A stretch of DNA of 64,000 nucleotides from Tricholomella constricta (taxonomy: Eukaryota; Basidiomycota; Agaricomycetes; Agaricales; Lyophyllaceae): contig JAACJP010000056.1 in the NCBI GenBank assembly GCA_013368375.1, forward strand, positions 1-64,000. Reading direction: 5' to 3'. The notes beneath the pieces were generated by a model that made no database searches, was not told the origin of the DNA, and saw only the letters and a program-made list of their open reading frames with translations. Made by a program: the position numbers and the translations under genes. Below are positions 42,544-54,530 of this stretch, piece after piece; within the stretch, counting starts at the first letter, position 1, and each line of letters opens with the position of its first letter.

Positions 42544-43771
42544 ATGGCTGAAACTACTACTGCTGGACCCAGCTGTGCAATCCCTATAATTACAGTATCC
42601 AGTGAGAGCATGGACACCCAACAAGATATATCCAGCTCCCGCTCAACCTCAAGCACTTCCCTGACCCATACTGAAACACCGTTGCCAATCAAGAAGTCGC
42701 CGCCACCTGCTGTGCAACACCCTGTGGAGGCTGCGGATAAAGCCAATGACCACGAAGTACCTGTGGCAGAGGAACCACAGAGACCTGTCGCATTGCCGAC
42801 ACCCAATCCAGTCAAAGGCGATGGTACAGCTCCTCCACGGACCCAGGCGGGCCCGCCGAATTCCATAAAACGGACCAAGCAAGGCAAGGGCGGCGGCAGA
42901 AGCTCGCCACCCCCGCCAGTGGACGACCAGACCCCGTGGCATGGCACGGTCCTTGATTATGGCCTAAAGAAACAGGAACTATCCAAAGGTGAGTCGCTGC
43001 GACGCTTCGAGACAAGTTTCACACCCACATGGATCTACCCCACAGTCGTTGTGTTCCCGTCAAAGATGGTCTATGCACCCCCAAACGTACCCTATAGGCT
43101 CAACAACAACAAGCCCTGGACGTTCCAGAAATCTATACGTGACTCTGATTTCATCGGCTCTGGGTTTGTGTTCATAGAAGTCGGCGGGGAGAAGGAGCGG
43201 AAGAATGTTAAAGATAACGGCTACGTGAGTAGACGAGGTACCTTTATCATCGAGGTGTCACTAAACCACCTAACCAGGTCTTCATTGTCCTGGAAGGTGC
43301 GGTCGAAGTTACGATTCACCGGACATCCTACGCAGTCTCCACCGGCGGCGTGTTCCTAATACCGCGAGGTCCCCATACCCTCCTCTACCCTCCTCACCTA
43401 ACACTGACGCTCCTTCCAAACCAGGCAACGACTACTCAATCCGGAACATAACCGACAAAGACGCGAAGCTCTTCTTCGCGCAAGCGCGCAAAATGCGTCC
43501 AGACGAGGAGGACGAGAGCGTCCCGCTCAACCGGCCTACCTCCAAAACCCTGATGCTCGCCGACTGGCTGCTGCAGCGGATAACGCTCCGGCTGATCAAG
43601 CTCCGGGCCCAAGCCTTCGCCTGGTACTGGAACCACCTCGCCAAGTACCAGCACTACGTTTCCGGGCGGAGACTCTATCTCATCTGCTTTCTCTTCGGCC
43701 TCCTGGTTCGACGGCTCCCCTTCATTGGCTCGCCGCCCATTCTCAATGTGCAGCTCATCCGCCTCCGATAA
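42544..43771 (+). CDS. Mif2/CENP-C-type cupin protein lacking the CENP-C motif
   Basis: Exons 42544-42988, 43046-43224, 43278-43368, 43425-43771 give 353 residues. Residues 1-140 are Pro/Ser/Thr-rich. From about 145 (VLDYGLKKQELSK) to 265 the sequence follows the Mif2 cupin: NNNKPWTFQKSIRDSDFIG, EVGGEKERKNVKDNGY, VFIVLEGAVEVTIHRTSY, VFLIPRGNDYSIRNITDKDA and KLFFAQARK. The three introns fall at the same places and phases (1, 0, 1) as in the MIF2 cupin exons, and the third exon is 91 nt in both genes. The CENP-C motif and the Mif2 N-terminus are absent. The new 75-residue C-terminus holds a hydrophobic stretch (LYLICFLFGLLV). It should form cupin dimers, possibly with Mif2. Role unknown. Confidence 0.8.
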
Positions 43772-44065
43772 AGGCGATGGATGACAGGCTAGCCGCCGGA
43801 GAGGGCATCGATCGATACTAGACAGTGGATATGTTTGATGTATTTTCCCAGCAGGATATATGGTACATGTAAGATTATTGAAGACGTAGCGCGACGGGGA
43901 ATGGTGCCCAAAAAAATAACTGACGAAGAGGAAAGAATGAATACCAATCATCTCGCGAATGAAAAAAAAGCATATGCATGTAGCTATAGGTAATGTCAAG
44001 AAGAGATAAGGAGATGCATCTATGATGATGGATAATAATGTTCTGTGTCCCCGATATTGTACGTA
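43772..44065. other. 3'-3' intergenic region
   Basis: Separates convergent genes; contains short A-runs but no other feature. Confidence 0.5.
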
Positions 44066-47000
44066 TCACCTGTGGTGCTCACCCCCCGAGATGCGGGGCA
44101 GCGTCGCACTCTTCGCGAACGGACTAGGTGCAGAGAAGAACTCGGCCCCAACCATCGTCGACGAAAGCGGCGCGGGCTCAAAGAAGGACGGCGTCGGCAG
44201 CGGCAGGGACGGGCGGTTAAAGCTGCGCTGGCGGCCCGACAACGCAGGGGGCATTGGCATCTCTTCCGGCACCGAAGGGAAGGAATCAAAGAATGGCGAG
44301 GGTATGGAAGACGTCGACGAGTCCATCGAGAGGTCCGACACCCACGACGACCGGCGCGAGTTGTGCGCCCGCGGGCTGGGGAGCAACGACTCAGCTGCTT
44401 TGTGGTGCGGCGTCAGGAGCGAGTCTGTGATCGTTTCTTGGGACCTCATGGCCATGGCGGGGAGGTGGGGTGTGTAGACCGGGCTTGTGGGTTTGGCGGA
44501 AAAGAGTGTGTCCAGGTTTTGCATTCCTTGAGGGGCTTGACCAGGATGAGGGGTATAGACTGGACTTGTGAGCTTTTCCGATAAGAGGGCGTCTAGGCCG
44601 ACTGGCTGGGGCATGCCCGATGTGGTATAAACTGGACTGGTTGGCTTGGCCGGGTAGACTGGAGGGAACTGGGACGTCGAGGCAACGTAAAGTGAGGCTG
44701 ATCTCCTTGGTGAAACAAGCTCTTCAGGCGGAGAGGGCAGATCATTTTCCCGTAGGGTTGGGACGTCAAGAGCGAATGAGACTGGATCCAAAGGTGGTAT
44801 CAGCGCTGCGGCAGACTTTGCAGCAGCGGACTTGGTCAGTCGTTCTAGAGCAATACATGTCAGCTATCAAAACCTCAAGAATTGTTCAATGATATAGGCA
44901 CTTACCAATGGTATCGTATGCGCTGTGCGTACTGATAGTCGACTTTGCCCTTCCCCGATTCCACATCTTGTCTGCGAACGAAGCAGCTCTTCCCAGGCTG
45001 GGGCTCTTCTTCGGAGAAAGCGATGGCCAGGCAATGCCAGACCCATTCCAAATGCCTGTATTTCCAGACTCGACCGTTGACCCATTAGACCCAGCGGAGT
45101 ACATGCCGTTCCCAGGCGGGGTAGGAATGCTCGCAGAGTCTTCCGACGACATCTCTGACGAAGCGGAGACGCTGTTACGGTACTGTGAGCCAGACCCGAT
45201 CGACGGTCGAGATGTGCTCGTGAGTCGTCTCAGGCCCGCGAAATACTGACGAGGCGATTTCGGAGAGGTCTGTGATGCAGCGTCTGCATCATCGGTCTCC
45301 GGAGCTACCTCCTTCTCGGGAATGGAAGCTACGGGAGTAGACCCTGGCGGCCCCCCAGACTGCTGTGGCCGAAAGGGCAGCAAAGTAGACTTGGAACGCG
45401 CAGGATCCTTCGAGGCAACGCTGTCCATCGACACGTCCCTCTTGTGCGAGGTCTTGCTCCTCAGCAACGGGTTGCGGAACGAGCTCTTTGACTTGCTTTC
45501 CGTCGCCTCTTGCTTGGCACGCGCTTTCGCCACGGCTGCGTGTTTCCGCCTCTCCTCCTCCACCTTGGCCCGTGCCGCCGCCTCCTTCTGCCGTTCCTTC
45601 TCCTCCTGCTCCTTCTGCTGTCGTTCGGAGTCCTCCCGGCGCACCGCTTCACTCGGCAGCTCGCCCTGCTCCAATGTCAATTCGAGCAGCGCAGCCTCAT
45701 GTAGAAGTGTGGCCAACTCTCCATATCCAGGGCTCATGGGTGTTTCTGGAATGGCAGAGCTTCGCGTCCGGTTTATCTGAGGTGTCTCCGGCACTTTGGC
45801 GTAAAAGTCCTTGTACGACGACGAGGGCGCCGATGGCTGCTCAGTGACTTTTGCATGAACGACAGCAGAGAACTTAGGGGCCTGGCTGGCTGAGTCCTCG
45901 TCCGCGGTTTGTCCATGCGCAACAAAGGTCCGCGCGTGCGAAAAGGAGTGTGAGGGCTTGTGCAGCGAGACAGTGCCGAACTCCGATTCGTTGGGCTCCG
46001 GCGTGGGGGGAAAATGCTCAAAGTTTTGCTGACCCTGCTGGCGATTAGCGTTGGCAGATAAGAAGACGGGGACGCCACGGCTAGTAAGCGGGGTCACGCG
46101 GTGTGCGACGACGACGTGGCTGGGACTTGTCTCGATCATGCTGATTGGGCGACTGGTGGCAGTTCGAGGAGTGGTGAGGTGCTTAGCTTGCTCAGCGACA
46201 GGTAGCGCAAGGTTGGATGGTGCCTCTGGTCGAAGGGAAGTCGATTGAGGTATAGGCACTGCGTCCGTAGGATGAAGGGGTATACGTAGATCGGGAACCG
46301 ATGCTTCAGACTTCAGAGGAGTCTTTAGATCCTGAGACTGTTCTTGTGCCTGTGTCTCCACAGTGAAAGGTCGGAAGGGCGGAGGAGCGGCTAGCGGAGA
46401 TATCTGGCCGGGAAACATGTCGTGGATATTGGCAACAACTTGCCCCAAGTCGTGAACTGCATTTGCGAGGGTAAAAGGACCCATGGGAGAAAGAGGACTC
46501 TGATCGTTGGACACAGGAATTGGAACTTCCGTCTGCCTTTGCTCCACCGACTCGGCCTGTTGGGGAACAGGCTTTACTTCGTTGCTGGACGAGGAGAGGA
46601 TGAAGGGAACGTCGTGCTGAATAGCGTCAGGGGCAATCTTCGCCGGTCCCTCAGTCGTGGTATCCACTACTTGAGAGGAATCACAAGCTTCCTGGGTCGA
46701 CGAGGTTGGATCATCAGGACTGGGAACCTCCGATGTAGCAACTTTCGATCCTGAACTGTTCAAGGCGGATCCAGTCCCGGTTTCTAGCGCATTGCTGGGC
46801 TCAGTGGAGATAGTACCTGCTTCCGGCGCGGATTCTGACACGAGAGTAGCCTCTGATACGACTTGTTCCTCCTCCAGGTCAATTGAAGGAGACAGGACAA
46901 TTGCAGGGGGAGAGGGAAGGAGGGATGCTTCAGTTGCCAAGGCCTCCGTGTGCGCCGGTGCCTCAGGCTGAGACTTCGGTGGGGAGGGAGACGAACTCTG

Positions 47001-47657
47001 TGTCAAAACTACGCCCTGTTCATCGTTTCCTTCTACTTGTTCCTCTGGAACGGTGCCCGGTGAGGACGATGATTCGCGTTCCGCAGGTTTCAAGGAGGCT
47101 TCAAAGTTGCCTTCAGCTCGACGCGCAAGCTCCAGCGCGGTAGAAAAGCGTGTCCCACGAACCGGTGGGTCCCTGGTTCCAGTATGTTGTGGAGTGAGGC
47201 CTGGAAACGATGAACCGGGAGAAGGAGGTGATGTAGGAGATGAAGCATAATTTGTTGGGTCCGCATCATGATCTTCACCGTACAGATGAGGCGTAGAGAA
47301 AGACCTCGTCGAGTCAAAAGGCGAACTCGAGCGGCTGACTGAAGGTCCCCCGCCGCTCACCCTTACAGTACCAGGTATGCGGTTGCCATACAGTTCGCCC
47401 CGTCTTTTTGCGGGCCCATTCTCTGCCAATGGAGGTGCACCCAAGCCAAAGCTGCCTCTGGGAACCGGTACACCACCTTTCCTCTCGAACTTTGCTATCT
47501 TGTCACGTAGGCCCGCAGAGTTCGGCATTGGTGCGCTCGGGGCGGAGGGCGATGTTGGCCGGGGACCTGGCGAAACATTTCGTTGCTGGAGAGCTGCAAT
47601 GCGCTCTTTGAGATTGACCGGGGGTGCTTGAGCCCTGGAGGTTGCCCTATTAAACAA
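44066..47657 (-). CDS. Large Ser/Pro-rich protein of unknown function
   Basis: Two exons, 47657-44906 and 44844-44066, read about 1176 residues. The 5' end is unsure: the frame opens at a TTG, and an AATAG/GG acceptor at about 47648 suggests a short upstream exon I could not place. The first frame ATG is about 45 codons in. Landmarks: VNLKERIAALQQRN and RDKIAKFERKGGVPVPRGSFG near the N-terminus (a conserved-looking pair); long Ser/Thr/Pro/Glu-rich disorder; a charged helix of Glu/Lys/Arg/Ala (about residues 670-730, likely coiled coil); basic Ser-rich segments; and three TSPVYT motifs in the last exon. I recognise a basidiomycete protein type but not its function. A cytoskeletal or polarity scaffold is one possibility. 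Confidence 0.7.
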
Positions 47658-48884
47658 TTATGTTTAGCAGGCATGATGGTCGTGATTGTCAGGCATAGAC
47701 TGACATTTATGAACGAAAATGTCGAAAGAGTGTTGTTCGATAGCTAGATGCTGCTACAGACCGGCCAGCGACTGTAGTCACCACGTTCAAACGGAAGGTG
47801 AAGAGCAAAGAGCAATGGTCCGTTGATCAATTGACTGAGGGAAGGATTGCACAGCTCACGGCCCCCTCAATTTGATGTTGAACCTGAAACGTCAAGCGGC
47901 TGACCTTGGCAACCGTTACGAAATCGTATCCGTCCAAAGGTTGCGTTCAAAATAATAAACTAAACTCTCTCATTACTTGGGGTACCAATGGCTTTCGATT
48001 CGACAGCCAACACGATGCAATTTACTGAGGCATCCGATCTCTGCGCCGTAAATCCGCACGCCCATCGTAGGCGTGGCTTCTGTACTTGAAGAACTAATTG
48101 AGCCCGTAGGTTCTCGTTATGAATAAACTCGCGTGGTACATCGCCCGCCATGAGAATTTACGACGCGTGCGGGGCCGGGAGCCTGGGATTCTGATCTCAC
48201 AGGCGACCGCGAACGTAAACTTCCCGCAACCACAAGTGCAAATGTGCCGGCGCTACTATCGGTGTGGGGGTCGCATGGAATTGGGATCGAATATGTGCAT
48301 GCAGCAGTGTGAGCAGGTCGTATGTGCTGATGCGGATGAGCTGGGAAAGGCTTCACCATGTATACCCCTTGTGTTGTTAGTCGTGCTCTCTTCAGAAGAC
48401 CTGGTAGTTGTCGCGAGACCAATGATAGTACAGGTTGCCTTCATCGACGTCGAACACATCGTGCTGCGTGTGCGCGTTCAGAGGTTAGTACACACAGCGG
48501 ATGCCGGAGGGATAGAGAGCTGTAGAGGCAGAGCCTTGATGCAGGGAAAGTCGGAAGAGTAGAGGAAGACGCCCTAGCCAGGAATGAAGACAGGATGGGG
48601 CGTGAAGACGAATGCACGGCTCAGAGATATCGATCACGTCAGACGGTTTGAGAGTTCCCGTCCATCAGGACGTTGTGAACAGATCAGCCAGCGACGCAAG
48701 GGGTATTAGAACCGAGGTTGATCGATTGTCTGCGTGAAGGACAAGCACAGCTTACAGCCACCTCAATTTGATGCTGACCTAGATTCGCACATCAAGGCGC
48801 AGACCTTGAAATATATCCATGCAAGCTACAAGACGTCACGTCCTAATACTACAGTGTGAGTACAGACATCACATAATACAGATA
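47658..48884. other. Intergenic region with a diverged direct repeat
   Basis: A segment of about 130-150 bp (about 47756-47909) recurs at about 48682-48808. Shared words are CAGA-C-GCCAGCGAC, then CACAGCT-ACGGCC-CCTCAATTTGATG, then a GTCAAG-GGC-GACCTTG-like end. A 147-codon plus frame at 48119-48562 has no family features; I do not call it. No RNA gene was seen. Confidence 0.5.
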
Positions 48885-51510
48885 TCAATCACCGCTGGAG
48901 GTGCCCTCTATCCCAATAGCTTTAGAGAGCCAATACGATCTGCGCTTGTCAATCTTCTCTGGGTCCTTTGATCGGACTGGTCCAGTGATTTCAATGTCGC
49001 TGGCATAGTGTGCCTCCTCCTGCTCGCTCTCACTGAGGGATTCGTCGTCGGTGGTAAACAGGGTGTGCATGTCTCGCATTCTCCCTGTTTTGAGGCGCTT
49101 GTGGGCAGGCTGCTGTCGACTGATATCATACCGTCCTTCCTCCTCATCGTCTGCGGGGTCAACCTCTCGACGGCGTTTGTGATCATCGTCATGCTCTCCG
49201 TCGGCCTCCTGCCACGCGGACTTGACGCTGCTCGCCGCACGGAAGGTCGAGGATGAAGGCTTCCCAGATCCATTTACACCGTTCACCACGACTTTTGAGC
49301 TCTTGGTGCTGCCGTTGATGACCACAGGCAAAGGAATGACGCCTAGGAGATTGTGCAGCACCCGTTTGTCGTGTAACTCCTGTACAAGTTTACGATGATT
49401 GACAGTCTACGCAACCAGCTGCGTCAGAATGCAGAGTCCAACATCGCCAGAAGAGACAACTCACTTCCTGCGTGACACCCATGACACTCGATAGGATACT
49501 AAGTTCCTCGGGCTCGTCGTAGTCGCGCAGATGGACTGATCGGCCTTGTCTTCTGGCACCAAGTATACCAGCAACAAGGTATGCTGTGGATGTCAAGATG
49601 CCATGTGCACCGGCGAATGTTGCCCGGACCTTCTGGAAGGCAAACGAGCCTTTAGAAATGTCATTCGCTGTCAACAACAAAGAGTCAGTTTATAATAGAC
49701 AAACGCAAAGGCGAGAGACAAGCTCACAAGGGTCGGCGGGATCCTCGATGGACAGCAAGTTCCCTTTGTAGTAATCGTACCATCCGCGCTGCTTCTTGCT
49801 AAAGTATGTCCCACCATCCCGGACGGAGATACCGACCTCCTCGTAGTTGAAATAGCACCCATACAGCTCGAAAAACTCCATGACCAGCACTCCGAGATTC
49901 TTGTCCGCGTCAATCTCGCCTCTTCGAATCTTCGGGTGCATCTGCAAAAAGCTGATCGCCAAGCACACGATACTGTAGCTCCCCAGGCCGCCTGAGAACA
50001 CCTCATTCATGCTCCGTTGGCTAAGAAACGCCTTCGTGATCATGACGAGACTCCGCAGGGCAAGGCACCCCTTCTCGTCATTACCACCCCCGTTCATGTT
50101 CTTGAGAAACCCGTTGATGATGTTTCCAGACACAATTCCGTTTTCCTGGTTGATGCTCATATCGACGTTGAACCGTCCGTGTCTGGTGATGAATTTGACG
50201 ATGGGAACCTTGGCTTTGGCAATGATGGTGACCCTGTCGGTAATTCCAGAGCGCTTGAGGGTATTTGCGAGTGCGTGTAGAACAGTTATTTTGTCGTTGT
50301 AGGCCATGGATTTGGATAGAATGACGAGATCGATATCTCTGAGGACAATTAGGAACGAGGTGTAATAATGAAGATTATAAGGCTGACATACCCGAGAGGC
50401 AAGTAAAGTTTTGTTTCGTAGCTCCCAAACGGAAAAACGGAGGCGTCGGGAAAGGAGCTCACGACAGCCTTGGTAATGAGAGAAATTATGAGTGTGCGCA
50501 CTTCGTCCTCGGCCGGCGATGGTGATATGTAGTCCACGAAGGCCTCTACTTCTCGATGTAGCCTGTATGGAGCATAAGAGATACGGAACGAGAGACAACC
50601 CGGCAACGCACAACTCAGCGACGTGATGACACCCATCCCAGCTCAAACCATTGACCCATGGAGATTTTCTAGACGAAGCATCCGTCCGCTGCTTCTTGCT
50701 GGTGTACCCGTCGTTGGAGTCAAAGTCGACCTTGCGTTTCGTTCCGTGGCTTCCGTCTCGGTCCCTGTCATGGTCCCTATCTCTATTTTTGTCCCGGTCG
50801 CGTCTGTCTTTGTCCCGACTTCTATCCCTGTCCCGACTTCTATCCCTCTTCCTATCCCGATCTCTCTCTCTATTATCGTCCTCTCTATCTCTGTCTCGGC
50901 CGCGGTCTCTGTCTCGGTCTTCATCTCTCTCCCGTCTCCGATCCTTCCTGTCCCTGCCCTTGTCATCTTTCGCCGGTGTCCTGTCCCGTGTGGACGAGCT
51001 TTCGCGTTGCTTTCCTTTCCCCTTGTCACGCTCTTTCCCTATTGCGTCGCCTCGCCTAGAAAGATCTCGTCCCGCCTTGGCCTGTCCAGGCAGAATCTGC
51101 ATAACCCCCTCATCGGAATCGTCTTCAAACCCAAAGGCGACAAAGTCCTCGCCCTTTTCAAAACCAACCACAGCACGCTGCTGTGTACCATCGTCCACCC
51201 TCGTAGGTTTAGCTGGCAATGTCGATCCGCTTGCCTCTGGCTGTGCGCCGTCCGCAGTCCATATCGGTTTGGCTGGTAATGTCGACCCGCTCGCCTCTGG
51301 CTGTACAGTGTCCGCCGCCCGTATAGATATCGATGTTGACGTCGATCCGCCCGCCGCGCTTGTAGGTCTAGCAGGCAATGTTGATCCGCTTGTTTCTGAC
51401 TGTCCTTCCTGCGAGGCCTGCTTTTGCCGCCGTCGACGCGTGCGCCGGTTTTCGATGCCGCTGGGCGTGCTTTCGGACGTACTGGAGGGCTTGAGCGGCG
51501 ACAGCTGCAT
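48885..51510 (-). CDS. TRF4: Non-canonical poly(A) polymerase Trf4/Cid14 (TRAMP)
   Basis: The enzyme adds short A-tails to aberrant nuclear RNAs so the exosome destroys them, in the TRAMP complex. Exons 51510-50615, 50562-50392, 50338-49728, 49667-49465, 49406-48885 give 800 residues. The start is the first frame ATG; an open TTG frame lies upstream. Residues 1-280 are disordered, with three 22-residue repeats around SGSTLPAKP and a long Arg-Asp/Glu repeat tract (about 180-255). The nucleotidyltransferase domain has FPFGSYETKLYLPLGDIDLV with the paired Asp, and the third Asp in RFNVDMSIN. The PAP-associated domain follows (NLGVLVMEFFELYGCYFNYEE). The tail is acidic and Ser-rich. All phases agree and catalytic residues are present. 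Confidence 0.92.
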
Positions 51511-51854
51511 GTCCGCCACAGCGTGTGTGTTTGAGCGTGGCTCCAAACTTTTCTTCGTTGATCACACTGTTTAAAGTTTGGCTCCAGGGTCGTTGACAAA
51601 TATCTCCGCTACCATATCGGGACTTGGCACGCGTCTCACGCGGCCGCCACACCAGTAATCCTGTCGCTATTCACCATTGTTTACTAAGTTTGTCTTGTCC
51701 TGGCAACGCTGGATATACATTACAACGGTACATACAGCATAAAGAGATAGATCGGAATTCAAATAGAAAACGTCCGTACGAAACCACTGTGCAACCTTTA
51801 ACGCATGAATATGCAGAGTAACTCTAGAGTACACGGGGCTTTTCAATCGGCAAG
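51511..51854. other. 5'-3' intergenic region
   Basis: Holds the promoter side of TRF4 and the 3' end of the 7TM gene. No further feature seen. Confidence 0.45.
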
Positions 51855-53256
51855 CTATGCTCCGATTCGAGGGCTTGGTTTTTCTAACGCATCAGGCTTA
51901 AGTTTAACAGCTCCTAAATATCGAATTTCTTTACGTACTGTGTGTGGCGTATCATCGACTGCAAGTTCCACAACGCGATGAACGGAAACCGCCCCGACGT
52001 CGTGTGAAGATTTATACTGACTCAATGGAATATCGTTCGTCGTATGCCGTGATGACGTGCCACGCTGTCCATTGGATGCCAGTCGGTTGTTGTAGCTGAG
52101 CGGGCCAGAGTAATGGCAGCCAGATGAATGCCCGCCGCTTCCGCTCCCACTTCCGTCGCCGGAGAATGCATCGTAGGCAATGAAGACGTTGCGGAATACT
52201 GTGGTGGCTGCAATGACGGATACTACTAGGGCAAATGGCAATGCGATGATGTTCATGACGGGGTTGAGCCCCAGCGCCGCCATGACGGTCTGCACAAGGT
52301 TGGCACCGAAGGCGGCGCAGAAGTAAACCTGATGCAGAATTTAAATATAAGCGGAGTTTAGACGGCGAAAAGGTGCTTACAATTCCGTCCCTCCAGAGGA
52401 CATTTGCTAGGTTGCTTGAGCGGCGTGAGGTGCTTAATCTGTAGGCACATAGGATGAGGATGATGAGGTCAAAGGCCATAGCTGCGACAGATTTAGTAAC
52501 GGAAGGCAGGTAATCGAGCGGATACCCAACTATAAGCAAAGACTGAGACAAGGATAGGCTTGGGGGCCGTGGAGATCACAGCACAAACGCGCCTTTGGGG
52601 ATTCCATTGAGCCCTTGAAAATCGAAACGCTACCGAGGAGCTGGATCAGCGGGAATTGTATGCCAACAAGGAGATTGTGATATTACTTTGGAGCCAAAGC
52701 GCGATTTGCGCAAGGAAAAGAATACCCAAAGCGAGTGAAACCTTGTTGTTTTGATGCCAGACTGCGCGCGTTCGAAGAATTAGGATGAGGGATGACCCGC
52801 AAGTACCCACTGCGTCCGCAACTCCATTAACATGTGAGCAAGCAAGAATCCGTTTGTCAGATACAACCACATACCCTTCGAAATCCATGTAACTTCCTGA
52901 CATGGGATCTCGCTGATGGCATTCAGATTGACTGCCATTGGAAAGATGTGCAGCAGCATACAGATGCGGCAGATGAAATACAGGAGCTGAGATAGTATAT
53001 GAGCTCGCTGAGGCTCAAATTGAGCGCAATCAAACGCGTACCATTGGCCATCTCCATTGACGTTTTCTGGTAATTATAGAGACATCGAATCGCAAAGTGC
53101 TGATGATGTCCCAAGCTGCGACCCCGCAGAGAACAAGTACGAATGCCCCGTATATGCCTACTCGAGTCAGCCATCGTGTAAGTAGACGGAATGAGCGGCG
53201 TAACACTCACGAGCGTCACGCGCAATCTCAACGGGATCTAGCCAGTTTTTTGTCAT
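51855..53256 (-). CDS. Predicted seven-helix membrane protein
   Basis: Seven exons, 53256-53211, 53157-53042, 52986-52875, 52821-52687, 52629-52531, 52481-52381, 52328-51855, join in frame to 360 residues. Hydrophobic spans are seen at YGAFVLVLCGVAAWDII, LLYFICRICMLLHIFPMAV, VGTCGSSLILILRTRAVW, LALGILFLAQIALWL, FDLIILILCAYRLS, GIVYFCAAFGANLVQTV and MNIIALPFALVVSVIAA. The cytosolic tail is about 110 residues, Ser/Gly/His-rich at first. This topology and the TRAVW segment after helix 4 recur in a large agaricomycete membrane family of unknown function, perhaps receptor-like. The relic at 41430-42230 may belong to a related family. Good splice signals throughout; intact. Confidence 0.8.
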
Positions 53257-54530
53257 AAGAGTTAGGAGTCAGAAATGGGAGAGTCGAACTATCTAAAAGA
53301 CCCAAGACGAGGCTGACAATGATTTCTTTAAGCAGTTCCGAGAGCTTCGATCCCAGGACGCCGCCAGGGTAGTCTCGGGAATGGTAAATGATGGGGATAA
53401 GCTTTTCTCCTTGCATGAGCATCTGCTCAGGTTCCATGCCATCGGCTGCGAAGCCTGAGTGTGTGGACCGAGCTCGAAGAAAAAATTAATTCGAAATTGG
53501 TAGTGCCGAGTTTTGGCGAGCTCCCTAAGAAAACGGACAAAACTCGCTTTGTCAGTCGCAATTTCGGGATCAGTTTAAGGGCTATAAGGGAGTGTGAAAT
53601 CAGAACGACAGTCCAGGCATTAAGTACGATTAGACGCGTTCGCACCTTGTATGTCACCTGCTGCTTACCTGGTGGCGTACACTCTAGATCATCATTTAAA
53701 TTACCCATGCATCGTCTGGGAAAAGAAAAGGTTGGGTGAACCAAGTGAATATGTACCGATCAACGGTATCACAGCCTACAAACGAACATGACGATGGAAG
53801 CTTCGACGAGATGGTCGAGATTGTACCATTGGCGAGCGAGTACTGCATCCCGGTGCTGTACCGGGCTAAATTCTATATCCAAGTTTCACGCGGAAAGACC
53901 TGAATGTCAGTGTCAGTACGACTGGCATGAGTCGGAGTGCCTGGTTTTTTTTTATTATAAAAAAATATAAGGGGAAGTAATCGCGAGAAAACGATGAAAG
54001 GATAGGCAACAGAAGTCCAGAAGATCATTTGAGAATATTCAGGACTGAAGGACTGTGGAAGAACTGCGCTGGTAAGTAGGATGACATCAATCACGGGTGC
54101 ATATTTTATGCATCTCCTGATCCGGATGCCTGGTGCCTTTACTTGTGGTCTCCGGGTTGTCTACCATGCCACGACTTCGCAACACTTCCACGCCTCTGGC
54201 ATCAGGCAAACATCTCCCGAGAAGAAAACTGGTGTTGCGAGTCGTTATTTTGAAGGTTTGCTTTGTTTTAAAACGATTGGAAAATCGTTGACGATATACG
54301 TCGTATCGCTTCAGAAAGTTTATAAATATCCCTGAATCAGCACACGAGGGTTAGAAGGCCTACCAATGATACCGTGCCTGAAGTAAGCGCCTGGCGCAAG
54401 ATAGGGGAGCCGGGTGGGGGGGTTCTTAACCCAAGGACGCGAAAAATTTGCTTTGACAGAATCACTGTATTCTGCTCTTCACCCCACCCAACCTTTGTCT
54501 CCTCGTCAGGCCTTCGTCTAGCCGTCAACT
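53257..54530. other. Long intergenic region, no gene recognised
   Basis: Overlapping frames at 53427-53744 on both strands show no family features or codon pattern. A T-run with TATTATAAAAAAAT lies at about 53947. TATAAATATCC at 54319 and other AT-rich words may belong to the promoter of the amidohydrolase gene. Confidence 0.45.

Noticed and set aside
45322..47143. Several plus-strand frames of 65-152 codons
   Set aside because: All are antisense to the continuous 917-codon first exon of the large unknown protein.
48119..48562. 147-codon plus-strand frame
   Set aside because: No recognised family, lies between diverged direct repeats, and the composition is not gene-like compared with neighbours.
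50651..51574. 307-codon plus-strand frame rich in Ser/Leu/Arg
   Set aside because: It is the shadow of the Arg-Asp repeat of TRF4 on the other strand; no family features of its own.
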